From positions 1 to 58,281 of the forward strand of contig JAGADZ010000016.1 of the NCBI GenBank assembly GCA_017613375.1: a stretch of 58,281 nucleotides of DNA, read 5' to 3'. The notes beneath the pieces are model-generated. The model saw only the letters and a list, made by a program, of their open reading frames with translations. It was not told the origin of the DNA and searched no databases. The translations under genes were made by a program, and so were the position numbers. This document shows, in pieces, positions 39,199 to 48,326 of this stretch (within the stretch, counting starts at the first letter, position 1; every line of letters starts with the position of its first letter). The DNA is from Bacteroidales bacterium (GTDB taxonomy: Bacteria > Bacteroidota > Bacteroidia > Bacteroidales > P3).

Positions 39199-40017
39199 TT
39201 ATCTCTGCCCAAATACTGTATTGTTGATGGTTGGTTTGTGTCTCCAAGATGAATACATGGTTTCTTGCCAATTCCAGATGGATGTCTGTGATAAGAATGC
39301 ACTTTCTTCGGCCATTAGATAAAAAGGAGTTATTCGGACGGGATAGCCTTTAGGTGATGAACGATGGTGAGAAGCACAATAGGCTAAAACGCGAACGGTT
39401 TGTTTCTCATGGGCTTTCAGATATATGGATACATTTTTCAGGATTACAATATTTTGCACGTCATCGCCATTTGTTTCTAATAGCAAACCTTGCCGTATTT
39501 CTACCTTTTTTTCATTTCTTGTCAGGTTTTCCAATTCAATATTCAAGTCGAAGATGTTATAACATCCACTACTGCCGCCTCCAGTGGAAATGGGTGACGG
39601 TTTGGCAGACACTTCTCCATTGTTTATTTGATTTGGAAGGCCGTCATCTGAATCATCCACCCCTATGCCAATTTTTTCCAACTTTGGGCCGGTAATGGTA
39701 TCGTCAGAAGCACTTGTTGATTTGTGGTTGCCATAGGCGTCAGCAAATACTTCCCCTAAAAGTTTTGCTCCACCAAGACCATGATTGTTTAATTTTTCAA
39801 GTTCGGGATATTGTCTCAGAAGATATTCTTCATAACGACCCCCGGATTGCACAATAAATTATATCGGCTCTTGTGTTATGTTGTATGTTATGGTTTGCAG
39901 TGACTCTGTTCTTTTGGAACATTTTCTTACTGCAACCAAAACAACAATGAAGGCAATAATGGCCAATAATATCATAATAAAATGTGAACGACGATTCTCT
40001 GTTGAATGATTACTCAT
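39199..40017 (-). pseudogene. Membrane-anchored protein gene split by an in-frame ochre codon
   Basis: From ATG 40017 the frame encodes 52 residues with one transmembrane helix (about 13-31, SHFIMILLAIIAFIVVLVAV) ending TQEPI, then TAA (39859-39861), and the same frame continues open for 219 more residues to 39199. A GTG at 39852 could start the second part but has no ribosome site. The simplest reading is a 272-residue type II membrane protein whose codon 53 (probably CAA, Gln) became TAA. The second part is Ser/Asp/Gly-rich, then a beta-rich domain with KAHEKQTVRVLAYCASHHRS. Family unknown. Confidence 0.6.
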
Positions 40018-40130
40018 AATCCTAAGTGATACATATTGAGGGCTCTATAATTTCTGTTTTTTAGCCATCATTTGCAGACAGAACCCAATAATCTGCAAGA
40101 AAGCTGTGGCTATGAATTTGATTTCAGATG

Positions 40131-40138
40131 CAAAGATA
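40131..40138 (-). promoter_or_regulatory. -7 box for the split membrane-protein gene
   Basis: TATCTTTG on the minus strand, 113 bp before the ATG at 40017; no exact -33 box. Confidence 0.45.
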
Positions 40139-40339
40139 CACATTTTTTACAAATCCAAGTGTGTGTTTCTTTTTTTGTTTGACATATTGCCGTTATACTA
40201 TATAAAAAACATGGAAACGGCTTCTTCAAATAAACCAGTTTTGCATATTTGATGCCAAACACACATTTTTCTATTGTCTGATTTTGACTGCTCCTACGAA
40301 AAAAAAAACCTTATCTGTTTATAAACTAAAAAAAAAATG

Positions 40340-40347
40340 TAAATTTG
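40340..40347 (+). promoter_or_regulatory. -7 box of the pepA promoter
   Basis: TAAATTTG on the plus strand. The upstream TTTA near 40318 is a possible weak -33 element. Confidence 0.5.
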
Positions 40348-40361
40348 CAGATTAAATTTAA

Positions 40362-40426
40362 TAATGATTAATAAATTAGTTGTAATAATTGTTGGTTTTA
40401 ATGGTTTGATTGTGAACGAAAAATCT
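40362..40426 (+). repeat. Dispersed intergenic repeat, copy C
   Basis: TAATGATTAA start, then TGTTGGTTTTAATGGTTTGATT and an ACGAAAAA end. The middle is nearly identical to copy B at 48184. It lies in the transcribed leader of pepA if the promoter at 40340 is right. Confidence 0.5.
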
Positions 40427-40499
40427 TTCTGCTGGCTCTGCCGGCCTGTAAGCCCGATGAGTAAACAGTTAAACTATAAACTCTATTAAATGTGATATC

Positions 40500-41945
40500 A
40501 TGAACATAACTCTCGAAAAAATAAACTATAGCGACTTGGATTCTTCGCTGGTGTTTCTTTACGGCAGCGAAGTCGCTAATCGTGCTTTACCTTTTAAGCG
40601 TGACGAACTCGCGTATCTTGAATCCCGCCGCAAAGAGGACGCATCAGCTTTGGTGGTCTTCAACCGTCTTCCACATAAAATCTACGTCCAGAATTTCGAC
40701 AGTGATCTGCCCAATGCAGAGTCTCTCGAGAAACTGCGTCGTGCCGCGGCGGATATTCAACTTATTCTCTCCAAGGAGAAGATTGAGACTATCGCTGTGA
40801 CAGGAGAGGGCATCATCCCCGAGGAATTGGTTGCTTTCCTTGAAGGACTGCATATGGCCAATTATCGTTTTGACAAGTACAAAACGAAGAAAGATTCGGT
40901 TCTGACAAAGGTCGTCGTGGAACGCCATATCCTCGACGAGAGCTCTTTGTCGGAAAATGTGCGACTGTGGCGTCGTATTGACATATGCCGCGATTGGATA
41001 AACGAGCCGGTTATGTATCTGAATGCTCCGAAGTTTGCCGATATGCTGAGTGCCGAGGCTGCCAGAATAGGCAATGTGAAATGCACAGTGATGGGGCAGA
41101 AGAAGATCGAATCGCTTAAGATGGGTGGCTTGTTGGCTGTGAATCGAGGAAGTGATGACGAGGCCCGTTTTGTGGTACTGGAATACAAGCCGAATGACCG
41201 TATCAACAAACGTCCTGTGGCTCTCGTCGGCAAAGGCGTAATGTATGACACGGGAGGATTGAATATCAAGCCTGGCGATTATATGGTGGAGATGAAGTCT
41301 GATATGGCTGGGGCTGCGACTATGGCATCGGTGCTGTTTGCAGCTGCAGAGAACGGACTTCCGATACACCTCATGGCATTCCTTCCCCTTACAGACAACC
41401 GCCCCGGAAAAAACGCTTATGCTGCCGACGATATATTGACAATGTATGATGGGACTACCGTGGAGATAACGAACACTGATGCCGAGGGTCGTCTGATTCT
41501 GGCAGATGCTATAGCGTATGCCGACGGGCAGGATCCGGAACTTATCATTGATGCGGCTACACTTACGGGTGCAGCGGTAAGAGCCTTGGGAACTATCGCC
41601 ATTGCAGCCATGCATCAAGATGCCGATGGTCCTTTCAGACTTCTCTCCATTGTCGGCAACCAGGTCTACGAACGGCTGGCCGAATTCCCGTTCTGGAAAG
41701 AATATGACGAGCTTCTGAAATCAGAGGTTGCAGACCTTATTAACTGCAACTTACATGCCAATGCCGGTACAATAACGGCAGGTCGTTTCTTGGCACACTT
41801 TGCACACCATCCATATATACATCTGGATATTGCAGGGGTAGCCTACTATGGCAAACGTGAAGGTTTCTACGGAATAGGGGCATCAGGGGCGGTACTGCGT
41901 CTTCTCTATGCTTTCTTCCAGACATATGAAGCCACAAGGAAATAA
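40500..41945 (+). CDS. pepA: Leucyl aminopeptidase (M17 family)
   Basis: 481 residues. N-terminal domain about 1-150; catalytic domain with VGKGVMYDTGGLNIKPGD, EMKSDMAGAATM and the signature NTDAEGRLILADA (about 329-341), which supply the two metal ions and the catalytic Lys/Arg. Cleaves N-terminal residues from peptides in the cytoplasm; E. coli PepA also binds DNA. Followed by pdxA after 46 bp. Confidence 0.94.
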   Translation: MNITLEKINYSDLDSSLVFLYGSEVANRALPFKRDELAYLESRRKEDASALVVFNRLPHKIYVQNFDSDLPNAESLEKLRRAAADIQLILSKEKIETIAVTGEGIIPEELVAFLEGLHMANYRFDKYKTKKDSVLTKVVVERHILDESSLSENVRLWRRIDICRDWINEPVMYLNAPKFADMLSAEAARIGNVKCTVMGQKKIESLKMGGLLAVNRGSDDEARFVVLEYKPNDRINKRPVALVGKGVMYDTGGLNIKPGDYMVEMKSDMAGAATMASVLFAAAENGLPIHLMAFLPLTDNRPGKNAYAADDILTMYDGTTVEITNTDAEGRLILADAIAYADGQDPELIIDAATLTGAAVRALGTIAIAAMHQDADGPFRLLSIVGNQVYERLAEFPFWKEYDELLKSEVADLINCNLHANAGTITAGRFLAHFAHHPYIHLDIAGVAYYGKREGFYGIGASGAVLRLLYAFFQTYEATRK

Positions 41946-41991
41946 TATTTTAATCGAAATAAATTAATTTATAGTATATTGGTTTTGCTTT

Positions 41992-43035
41992 ATGACAAAG
42001 ACAGAGTCTCATAAAATAAAAGTTGCCATCACTCATGGCGACATCAACGGTATCGGTTATGAGGTTATTCTCAAGACTTTTTCTGACATGCGTATGTTTG
42101 ACCACTGCATTCCGGTGCTGTATGGGTCGACAAAGGTGGCGTCGTATCACAAAAAACTCCTTCCTCAACAGCATCAAGAATTGAATTTCAGTGCTATACA
42201 GGATGCAAACGCGGCTCAGGAAAAGAAATTCAATGTTATCAATCTTATACCTGATGAAGTAAAGATTGATATCGGTAAATCTACTGAATTGGCAGGAAAG
42301 CTCTCTCGTATGGCTTTGGATAGGGCCTGTGAGGATTTGAAGAAAGGTAGCGTGGATGTCTTGGTGACGGCTCCTATCAACAAGAAAAACATACAGTCCG
42401 ACAATTTCGATTTCCCGGGTCATACTGAGTATCTGTCCAGCAAATTTAACGGTAAATCGTTGATGATGATGGTATGTGACCGCATAAGGATAGGTATTGT
42501 GACGAATCATCTCGCACTAAAGGATGTGCCGGCGGCAATCACGAAGGACCTGATGCTTGAGAAGATGCGAATCATGCATGAGTCATTGAAAAGGGATTTC
42601 GGTATACCAATGCCTAAAATCGCAGTTCTGGCCTTGGATCCTCATGCTGGCGACAACGGCGTTATCGGCACGCAGGATATGGATGTACTGAAGCCTGCAA
42701 TTGATGAGGCCTATCAGAGCGGTGCCTTGATATATGGACCTTATCCCTCGGACGGTTTCTTCGGCTCGAGTGAGTTTAACAAATTCGACGGAGTCCTCGC
42801 TCTCTATCACGATCAGGGTCTTATACCGTTCAAACTGATGTCTTTCACAGAGGGTGTTAACTATACAGCAGGACTTGACATAATCCGTACATCACCGGCA
42901 CACGGTACAGCTTATGACATCGCAGGACACGGGAAAGCGTCGGAACAATCGTTCCGTCATGCGGTGAATCTGGCATGCGACATACTGAGACATCGCCGTG
43001 AATATGATGAACTGACGGCAAATCCATTGAACTGA
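41992..43035 (+). CDS. pdxA: 4-hydroxythreonine-4-phosphate dehydrogenase
   Basis: 347 residues. Family motifs: THGDINGIGYEV, TAPINKKNI, FPGHTEYLSS, DPHAGDNGVIG, LYHDQGLIPFK and TSPAHGTAYDIAG, covering the metal-binding histidines. It makes the aminoacetone-type precursor joined by PdxJ in vitamin B6 synthesis. 17 bp ahead of polA. Confidence 0.95.
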   Translation: MTKTESHKIKVAITHGDINGIGYEVILKTFSDMRMFDHCIPVLYGSTKVASYHKKLLPQQHQELNFSAIQDANAAQEKKFNVINLIPDEVKIDIGKSTELAGKLSRMALDRACEDLKKGSVDVLVTAPINKKNIQSDNFDFPGHTEYLSSKFNGKSLMMMVCDRIRIGIVTNHLALKDVPAAITKDLMLEKMRIMHESLKRDFGIPMPKIAVLALDPHAGDNGVIGTQDMDVLKPAIDEAYQSGALIYGPYPSDGFFGSSEFNKFDGVLALYHDQGLIPFKLMSFTEGVNYTAGLDIIRTSPAHGTAYDIAGHGKASEQSFRHAVNLACDILRHRREYDELTANPLN

Positions 43036-43052
43036 AAAACTATCTGCCCTGC

Positions 43053-45806
43053 ATGAAAAAACTAATGCTTATTGACGGCATGGCAATGGTGTACCGTGCC
43101 TATTATGCACTGAATCATAATCCCCGTATGAACAGCAGGGGTATGAATACTTCGGCGGTGTTGGGATTCACGACTTCACTATATGAATTGCTCCGTCAAC
43201 AGCATCCCACGCATTGTGCTGTCGCCTTCGATTTGTCGGAACCGACATTTCGACATGAAATATTCGAAGAATATAAGGCTAACCGCGATGCAATGCCGGA
43301 GGATATTGCATCGGCATTGCCATATATTTATCGTGTGATTGACGGTTTCTCTATACCTGTCATTACAGCCCCGGGTTACGAGGCTGATGATGTTATCGGA
43401 ACTCTGGCTCACAAGGCGGAGGCGGCGGGGTTTGACGAGGTGCTGATGATTACTCCTGACAAGGATTTCGCTCAGTTGGTGACACCGCGTATACATCTGT
43501 ACCGTTTCGGTCGTGGCGGAAAACCGGACTCAATCTATTTCGAAGGGGACGTGTGTGATAAATTTGGCGTTGTGCGTTGCAACCAAGTGGCAGATATTCT
43601 GGGACTATGGGGCGACGCCATAGATAATATTCCGGGCATCCCAGGTGTAGGGGAGAAGAAAGCAAAACAGCTGATAGGACAGTTCGATAGCGTGGAGAAT
43701 CTTATTGAGCATAGCGACGAAATCCGTAACGAGAAATTACGTGAACTTGTAATGCAATATGCCGGACAGGCATTGCTGTCCAAAAAACTGGCTACAATCG
43801 ATATCAACGCTCCTGTGGAATTCGACGAGGCTGCCGTAACTTTGGGTACACCTCGATATGAGGAATTGGCAGCCATCTTTTCTGAATTGGAATTCAGGGC
43901 TTTTGCAAAAAAAATGTACACGGACCTCAGTGTCAGTGACCCGGATTTGGCTGTGAAACTAAACCTCAGAGAAAAACAATCCCCCAAAACGGCTAAAGTG
44001 CCACAAAGGCAGATGGATGCTTCTCAGATGTCGATGTTTGACACACAACCGACACTGTTTGATATGCCGCAATCGGAGACGGTGAGCGTGGAACAAAAAA
44101 CAGAGAGCGTGGAACGGAGAGAGAACCATCGTCTCGCCACAGTGGAACTTTTGGCTGATTTGCAAGATAAGGATTTCTCTATCTTTATAAATATCAATCC
44201 GAAAGGTGGTGATATCAAGGGTATCGCATTTGCTACAAATGTAGACAATAGCTGTTACCTGCCATTTGATGGAAATGAACATTTCTCTTTCTTGCAGAGC
44301 GCTCTGGAAAACCCTGACACGAGGAAAGTCTGTTACGACCTGAAACAGCTCAAGCATATTCTCGTTGAGCAGGGAATACAGTTGTGCGGTGAAGTATTTG
44401 ATGTTCAGCTTGCACATTACTTGATGGATCCTGAAGCCCGCCATTATCTGGACTTCATAGCATCAAGCATGGTCGGTGCCAAACTTGATGACAATTCCGA
44501 CGAATATCCTTATTTTGCAGCAGAGACGCTGTTAAGGCTCTATGAACCTATGCGTAAACAACTGTTGGATAATGATATGCTTGCACTATACAACGAAGTT
44601 GAGATACCTTTGGTCGACGTGTTGGTGGATATGGAACGCGAAGGGGTGCGCATTGATGTGGATGCATTGAGACAGTATTCCGCAGATCTCACTCTTCAGC
44701 GCGACCAGATGGAACAGGAGATATACCGCTTGGCAGGATGCCAGTTTAATATAGGTTCGCCGAAACAACTGGGAGAGGTGTTGTATGACAATCTGAAAGT
44801 GACTGACAAGCCCCCTCTCACAGCAACAAAACAGTATTCCACGGCGGAGGACGTGTTGCAGAAACTCTATGACAAACACCCAGTTATTCCTTTGATTCTT
44901 GAATATAGGTCGCTCAGCAAACTTGTCTCTACCTATCTGGACAGCTTTCCCAAGCTTATAAATCAGACGGACGGCAGACTTCATACTGTCTACAATCAGA
45001 CAGTTACTGCTACTGGACGACTTAGCTCTTCCAATCCCAATCTGCAGAATATCCCGATTCGCACGGAACGAGGCCGCGAAATACGCAAGGCTTTTGTCCC
45101 GAGGAATTATGACTACAGTATTCTTGCCGCTGATTATTCTCAGATAGAACTTCGTATTATCGCCTCCTTGGCCCACGATGAACACATGATTGAGGCTTTT
45201 GCAAATCACTATGATATCCATGCCTCTACGGCTGCAAAGATATACCATGTTGACATATCCGACGTGACCAAGGAACAGCGTCGTAATGCCAAGTCTGTCA
45301 ATTTCGGCATTGTATATGGCATAAGTGCTTTTGGCCTGTCTGAACAGCTGCGTATACCCCGCAAGGAGGCCGCTGCCCTTATCGAAGAGTATTTCCAACA
45401 GTACCCGTCGATAAAGCAGTATATAGACACCAATGTCGCTTTTGCACGTGAACACGGCTATGCCCAGACTCTACTCGGACGAAGACGTTACCTCTACGAT
45501 ATCAACAGCCGTAATGCTGGTCTGAGACAATTCGCCGAACGCAATGCGGTGAATATGCCTATTCAGGGCACTTCGGCGGATATGATAAAAATAGCTATGA
45601 TAAGAATCTATAACCGATTCCGTGAACTTGACCTGAAATCCAAGATGATACTCCAAGTCCACGACGAGCTCGTCTTTGATGTCTTCAATCCTGAAATCGA
45701 TACTGTTACTGAAATAGTCAGACAGGAGATGACAAATGCTCTGCCGCTATCCATCCCCGTAGAGGTCGGAATAGATATAGGTCAAAACTGGCTCGAAGCA
45801 CATTAA
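43053..45806 (+). CDS. polA: DNA polymerase I, degenerate proofreading domain
   Basis: 917 residues. 5'-nuclease domain (1-300) with DGMAMVYRAYYA, AFDLSEPTFRHE, GYEADDVIGTLA, ITPDKDFAQLV and IPGVGEKKAKQLI. The 3'-5' exonuclease-like domain (about 350-530) is present in fold but lacks its acids: exo I DxE reads FSIFINI, exo II has CYDLKQLKH and exo III AAETLL. The polymerase domain is complete: motif A DYSQIELRI (about 694), motif B RRNAKSVNFGIVYG (about 744), motif C QVHDELVF (about 868). It fills gaps and removes primers; proofreading is predicted absent, as in Taq and Bst. Confidence 0.95.
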   Translation: MKKLMLIDGMAMVYRAYYALNHNPRMNSRGMNTSAVLGFTTSLYELLRQQHPTHCAVAFDLSEPTFRHEIFEEYKANRDAMPEDIASALPYIYRVIDGFSIPVITAPGYEADDVIGTLAHKAEAAGFDEVLMITPDKDFAQLVTPRIHLYRFGRGGKPDSIYFEGDVCDKFGVVRCNQVADILGLWGDAIDNIPGIPGVGEKKAKQLIGQFDSVENLIEHSDEIRNEKLRELVMQYAGQALLSKKLATIDINAPVEFDEAAVTLGTPRYEELAAIFSELEFRAFAKKMYTDLSVSDPDLAVKLNLREKQSPKTAKVPQRQMDASQMSMFDTQPTLFDMPQSETVSVEQKTESVERRENHRLATVELLADLQDKDFSIFININPKGGDIKGIAFATNVDNSCYLPFDGNEHFSFLQSALENPDTRKVCYDLKQLKHILVEQGIQLCGEVFDVQLAHYLMDPEARHYLDFIASSMVGAKLDDNSDEYPYFAAETLLRLYEPMRKQLLDNDMLALYNEVEIPLVDVLVDMEREGVRIDVDALRQYSADLTLQRDQMEQEIYRLAGCQFNIGSPKQLGEVLYDNLKVTDKPPLTATKQYSTAEDVLQKLYDKHPVIPLILEYRSLSKLVSTYLDSFPKLINQTDGRLHTVYNQTVTATGRLSSSNPNLQNIPIRTERGREIRKAFVPRNYDYSILAADYSQIELRIIASLAHDEHMIEAFANHYDIHASTAAKIYHVDISDVTKEQRRNAKSVNFGIVYGISAFGLSEQLRIPRKEAAALIEEYFQQYPSIKQYIDTNVAFAREHGYAQTLLGRRRYLYDINSRNAGLRQFAERNAVNMPIQGTSADMIKIAMIRIYNRFRELDLKSKMILQVHDELVFDVFNPEIDTVTEIVRQEMTNALPLSIPVEVGIDIGQNWLEAH

Positions 45807-45857
45807 AGAGAAATGTCGATATGTAGATGTAAGAATAAAACTGTTATTTAGAACGAA

Positions 45858-47636
45858 ATGTCACATTTCCTGCCCATAACTCTCGAAGAAGTCAAACGCC
45901 TTGGATGGCAGACTGTGGACATTGTGCTTGTGACAGGAGACGCCTATGTCGACCATCCCTCTTTCGGTACCGCTGTTATTGGCCGCACACTTGAAGCCGC
46001 AGGATATCGTGTGGCTATCATCCCTCAGCCAAACTGGCGAGACGATTTACGCGACTTCCGCAAATTCGGTGCTCCTCGCCTTTTTTTTGGTGTCAACAGT
46101 GGTGCAATGGACAGCATGGTGAACCATTATACCGCTGCACGTCGGTTACGTCACGACGACGCTTATACTCCGGGAGGTCAGGCAGGCTTCCGTCCGGACC
46201 GGGCGGCATATGTCTATACACGTATTCTTAAACAGATATATCCACAAACACCCGTCATAGTGGCAGGAATAGAGGCCTCTATGCGACGTCTTGCACATTA
46301 TGATTATTGGGATGACAGACTCTTCCCATCAATTCTTGCCGATATCCCAGCGGATTTGCTGAATTACGGGATGGGGGAGAAGACCACCCTTAAAATTGCG
46401 AAACTGCTTGACCAAGGACTGCCGAAGGAGGCTCTATACGACTTGCCGCAAGTCGCATATCTTTCAGACACACCTCCTGAATCTGACAATGTGAAATATC
46501 TGCACAGCTTCGAGGAATGCATGCAAAGTAAGCGTGCCGAAGCAGAGAATTATCATATCATAGAACAGGAAAGCAATAAAATCGAACCAGTCACTCTTGT
46601 TCAAAAACATGGTTCACGTTTTGTCGTCGTAAATCCTCCCGAACCTCCCATGTCGACAGCGGAGATAGATGCTTCTTTCGATTTGCCCTACACACGTCTG
46701 CCACATCCCAAATACAAGAAACGCGGTCCTATTCCGGCGTTTGAAATGATTAAAAACTCCGTCAACCTTCACCGCGGATGTTTCGGGGGCTGTTCATTCT
46801 GCACCATCTCTGCCCATCAGGGCAAACAAATAGCTTCGCGCAGCCAACGCTCTATACTGGAAGAGGTTAAAAAAATGGTACAAAACCCCGAGTTTAACGG
46901 CGTTATCAGCGACCTCGGAGGTCCGTCGGCCAATATGTACCGCATGGGAGGCAAAGACAAGAATGTCTGTCTGAAATGTAGCCGATATAGCTGTATCCAA
47001 CCTTCCATATGCCAAAATCTTGAGAATGACCATCAGCCACTCATGGACCTTTATAACAGGGTTGCTGCTGTACCGGGAATCAAACATATTTATATAGGCA
47101 GCGGTATTAGATGCGACCTCTTTACCAACCAAAACCACGGTTGGGAATATTTTAACCATATCGTGAAAAATCATGTAAGCGGTAGGCTGAAGGTTGCACC
47201 GGAACATACTTGTTCGCATGTCCTGAAATTGATGCGAAAGCCTGATTTCGACCTGTTTATTGAGACGAAACACCGTTTTGACAAAATATGCAGGAATAAC
47301 AATCTCCCATATCAACTCATTCCATATTTCATAAGTTCGCATCCAGGATGCCGCCTTCAGGATATGGCGGATCTCGCCGTCAAGATGAAACAAATGGGCT
47401 ATAGGCTGGAGCAGATTCAAGACTTTACCCCAACACCCATGACCCTCTCTACAGAGATGTATTACACAGGGATCAATCCTGCCACAATGGAACCTGTCTA
47501 TGTGGCACGACATCCAAATCAAAAGAAGGAGCAGAACAATATGTTTTTTTTCTATAAGAAAGAGAGACAGTCTGATATTCGTAAATCTCTGCATAATGCA
47601 CATCTGGACAAATATATAAAACAATTATTCGGTTGA
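45858..47636 (+). CDS. YgiQ-family radical SAM protein
   Basis: 592 residues. N-terminal YgiQ domain (LVTGDAYVDHPSFGTAVIGR), B12-binding-like region, then a radical SAM core with HRGCFGGCSFCTISAHQGKQ (CxxxCxxC binding the 4Fe-4S cluster) and a YgiQ C-terminal region (TPTPMTLSTEMYYTG). The UPF0313 family has no established reaction. Independent of polA by 51 bp. Confidence 0.92.
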   Translation: MSHFLPITLEEVKRLGWQTVDIVLVTGDAYVDHPSFGTAVIGRTLEAAGYRVAIIPQPNWRDDLRDFRKFGAPRLFFGVNSGAMDSMVNHYTAARRLRHDDAYTPGGQAGFRPDRAAYVYTRILKQIYPQTPVIVAGIEASMRRLAHYDYWDDRLFPSILADIPADLLNYGMGEKTTLKIAKLLDQGLPKEALYDLPQVAYLSDTPPESDNVKYLHSFEECMQSKRAEAENYHIIEQESNKIEPVTLVQKHGSRFVVVNPPEPPMSTAEIDASFDLPYTRLPHPKYKKRGPIPAFEMIKNSVNLHRGCFGGCSFCTISAHQGKQIASRSQRSILEEVKKMVQNPEFNGVISDLGGPSANMYRMGGKDKNVCLKCSRYSCIQPSICQNLENDHQPLMDLYNRVAAVPGIKHIYIGSGIRCDLFTNQNHGWEYFNHIVKNHVSGRLKVAPEHTCSHVLKLMRKPDFDLFIETKHRFDKICRNNNLPYQLIPYFISSHPGCRLQDMADLAVKMKQMGYRLEQIQDFTPTPMTLSTEMYYTGINPATMEPVYVARHPNQKKEQNNMFFFYKKERQSDIRKSLHNAHLDKYIKQLFG

Positions 47637-47670
47637 GTTAATAGATTTGATAATAAAATAATATTTCCCA

Positions 47671-48174
47671 ATGAATCTACATATTTTTGCGTCACGTTTG
47701 ATTATTGCCCTTGTCTGCGGCATTTTGATTGGTCTGGAACGCCAATTGAGACAACGCAGTGCGGGCCTTACGACCAATTCGCTTGTCTCTGTAGGAGCCT
47801 GTTTGTTCATTCTCATTTCTGAAACGGTTATCTCCAATGCCGTCACCTCTGGAGGTCTTGTCAATAATGATAATTTACGTGTCCTCGCACAGATTGTCAC
47901 TGGTATAGGTTTCCTTGGTGCAGGTGTCATTCTCCGTGACGGATTTACCATTCACGGTCTTAATTCGGCCGCTACCCTCTGGTGTTCGGCCGCTGTCGGC
48001 TCGATGTGCGGATATGGCCTTTGGCGCGAGGCAATTATTTCTGTCTTGGTGATATTGTTTATCAACTGGATACTTAAATTTGTGGAGCGTTATTTGGAAA
48101 CACACCAGAAGAACAATCCAGCAGCCGATCCATACCAATGCGAAGAAAAAAAAGATGATATCGTCGGAAAATGA
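47671..48174 (+). CDS. MgtC/SapB-family membrane protein
   Basis: 167 residues, four to five transmembrane helices. ALVCGILIGLERQLRQRSAGLTTNSLVSVGACLF and GIGFLGAGVILRDG are family signatures. A hydrophilic tail (DPYQCEEKKDD) replaces the C-terminal cytosolic domain of MgtC proper, so it is the shorter SapB-like form. MgtC proteins affect Mg2+ stress and F-ATPase in pathogens; the role here is unknown. Confidence 0.88.
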   Translation: MNLHIFASRLIIALVCGILIGLERQLRQRSAGLTTNSLVSVGACLFILISETVISNAVTSGGLVNNDNLRVLAQIVTGIGFLGAGVILRDGFTIHGLNSAATLWCSAAVGSMCGYGLWREAIISVLVILFINWILKFVERYLETHQKNNPAADPYQCEEKKDDIVGK

Positions 48175-48183
48175 CAATTATAC

Positions 48184-48268
48184 TAATGATTAAAAAAACT
48201 GTAAAAAATGTTGGTTTTAATAATTTGATTATTAGCGAAAAAAAACTTTAATCGTTAAACTTTAACCT
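48184..48268 (+). repeat. Dispersed intergenic repeat, copy B
   Basis: TAATGATTAA start, TGTTGGTTTTAATAATTTGATT in the middle, TTAGCGAAAAAAAACTTTAA and a final CTTTAACC. It combines the middle of copy C and the end of copy A. Followed by a weak stem CTTATA/TATAAG (48281-48308) in the hydE leader. Confidence 0.5.
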
Positions 48269-48326
48269 TCACATAACCAGAGCTTATATGCCATGGTGTG
48301 CCTATAAGACATATACGTCCTGAAAA

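Larger units (their letters stand above)
40018..40499 (+). other. 482-bp AT-rich intergenic region
   Basis: No gene seen. It holds a minus-strand TATCTTTG (40131-40138) as likely promoter of the split membrane-protein gene, a plus-strand TAAATTTG (40340-40347) for pepA, repeat copy C (40362-40426), and a small GC-rich stretch near 40432-40458 (CTGGCtctGCCGG) of unknown use. The pepA leader would be about 145 nt long. Confidence 0.5.

Noticed and set aside
40018-40499. tRNA or structured RNA in the gap before pepA
   Set aside because: No cloverleaf, TTCGA loop or acceptor stem could be assembled; the sequence is AT-rich with only a small hairpin.
40644-41618. 324-codon frame antisense to pepA
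   Set aside because: Complement of conserved catalytic motifs of pepA; no start context or domain.
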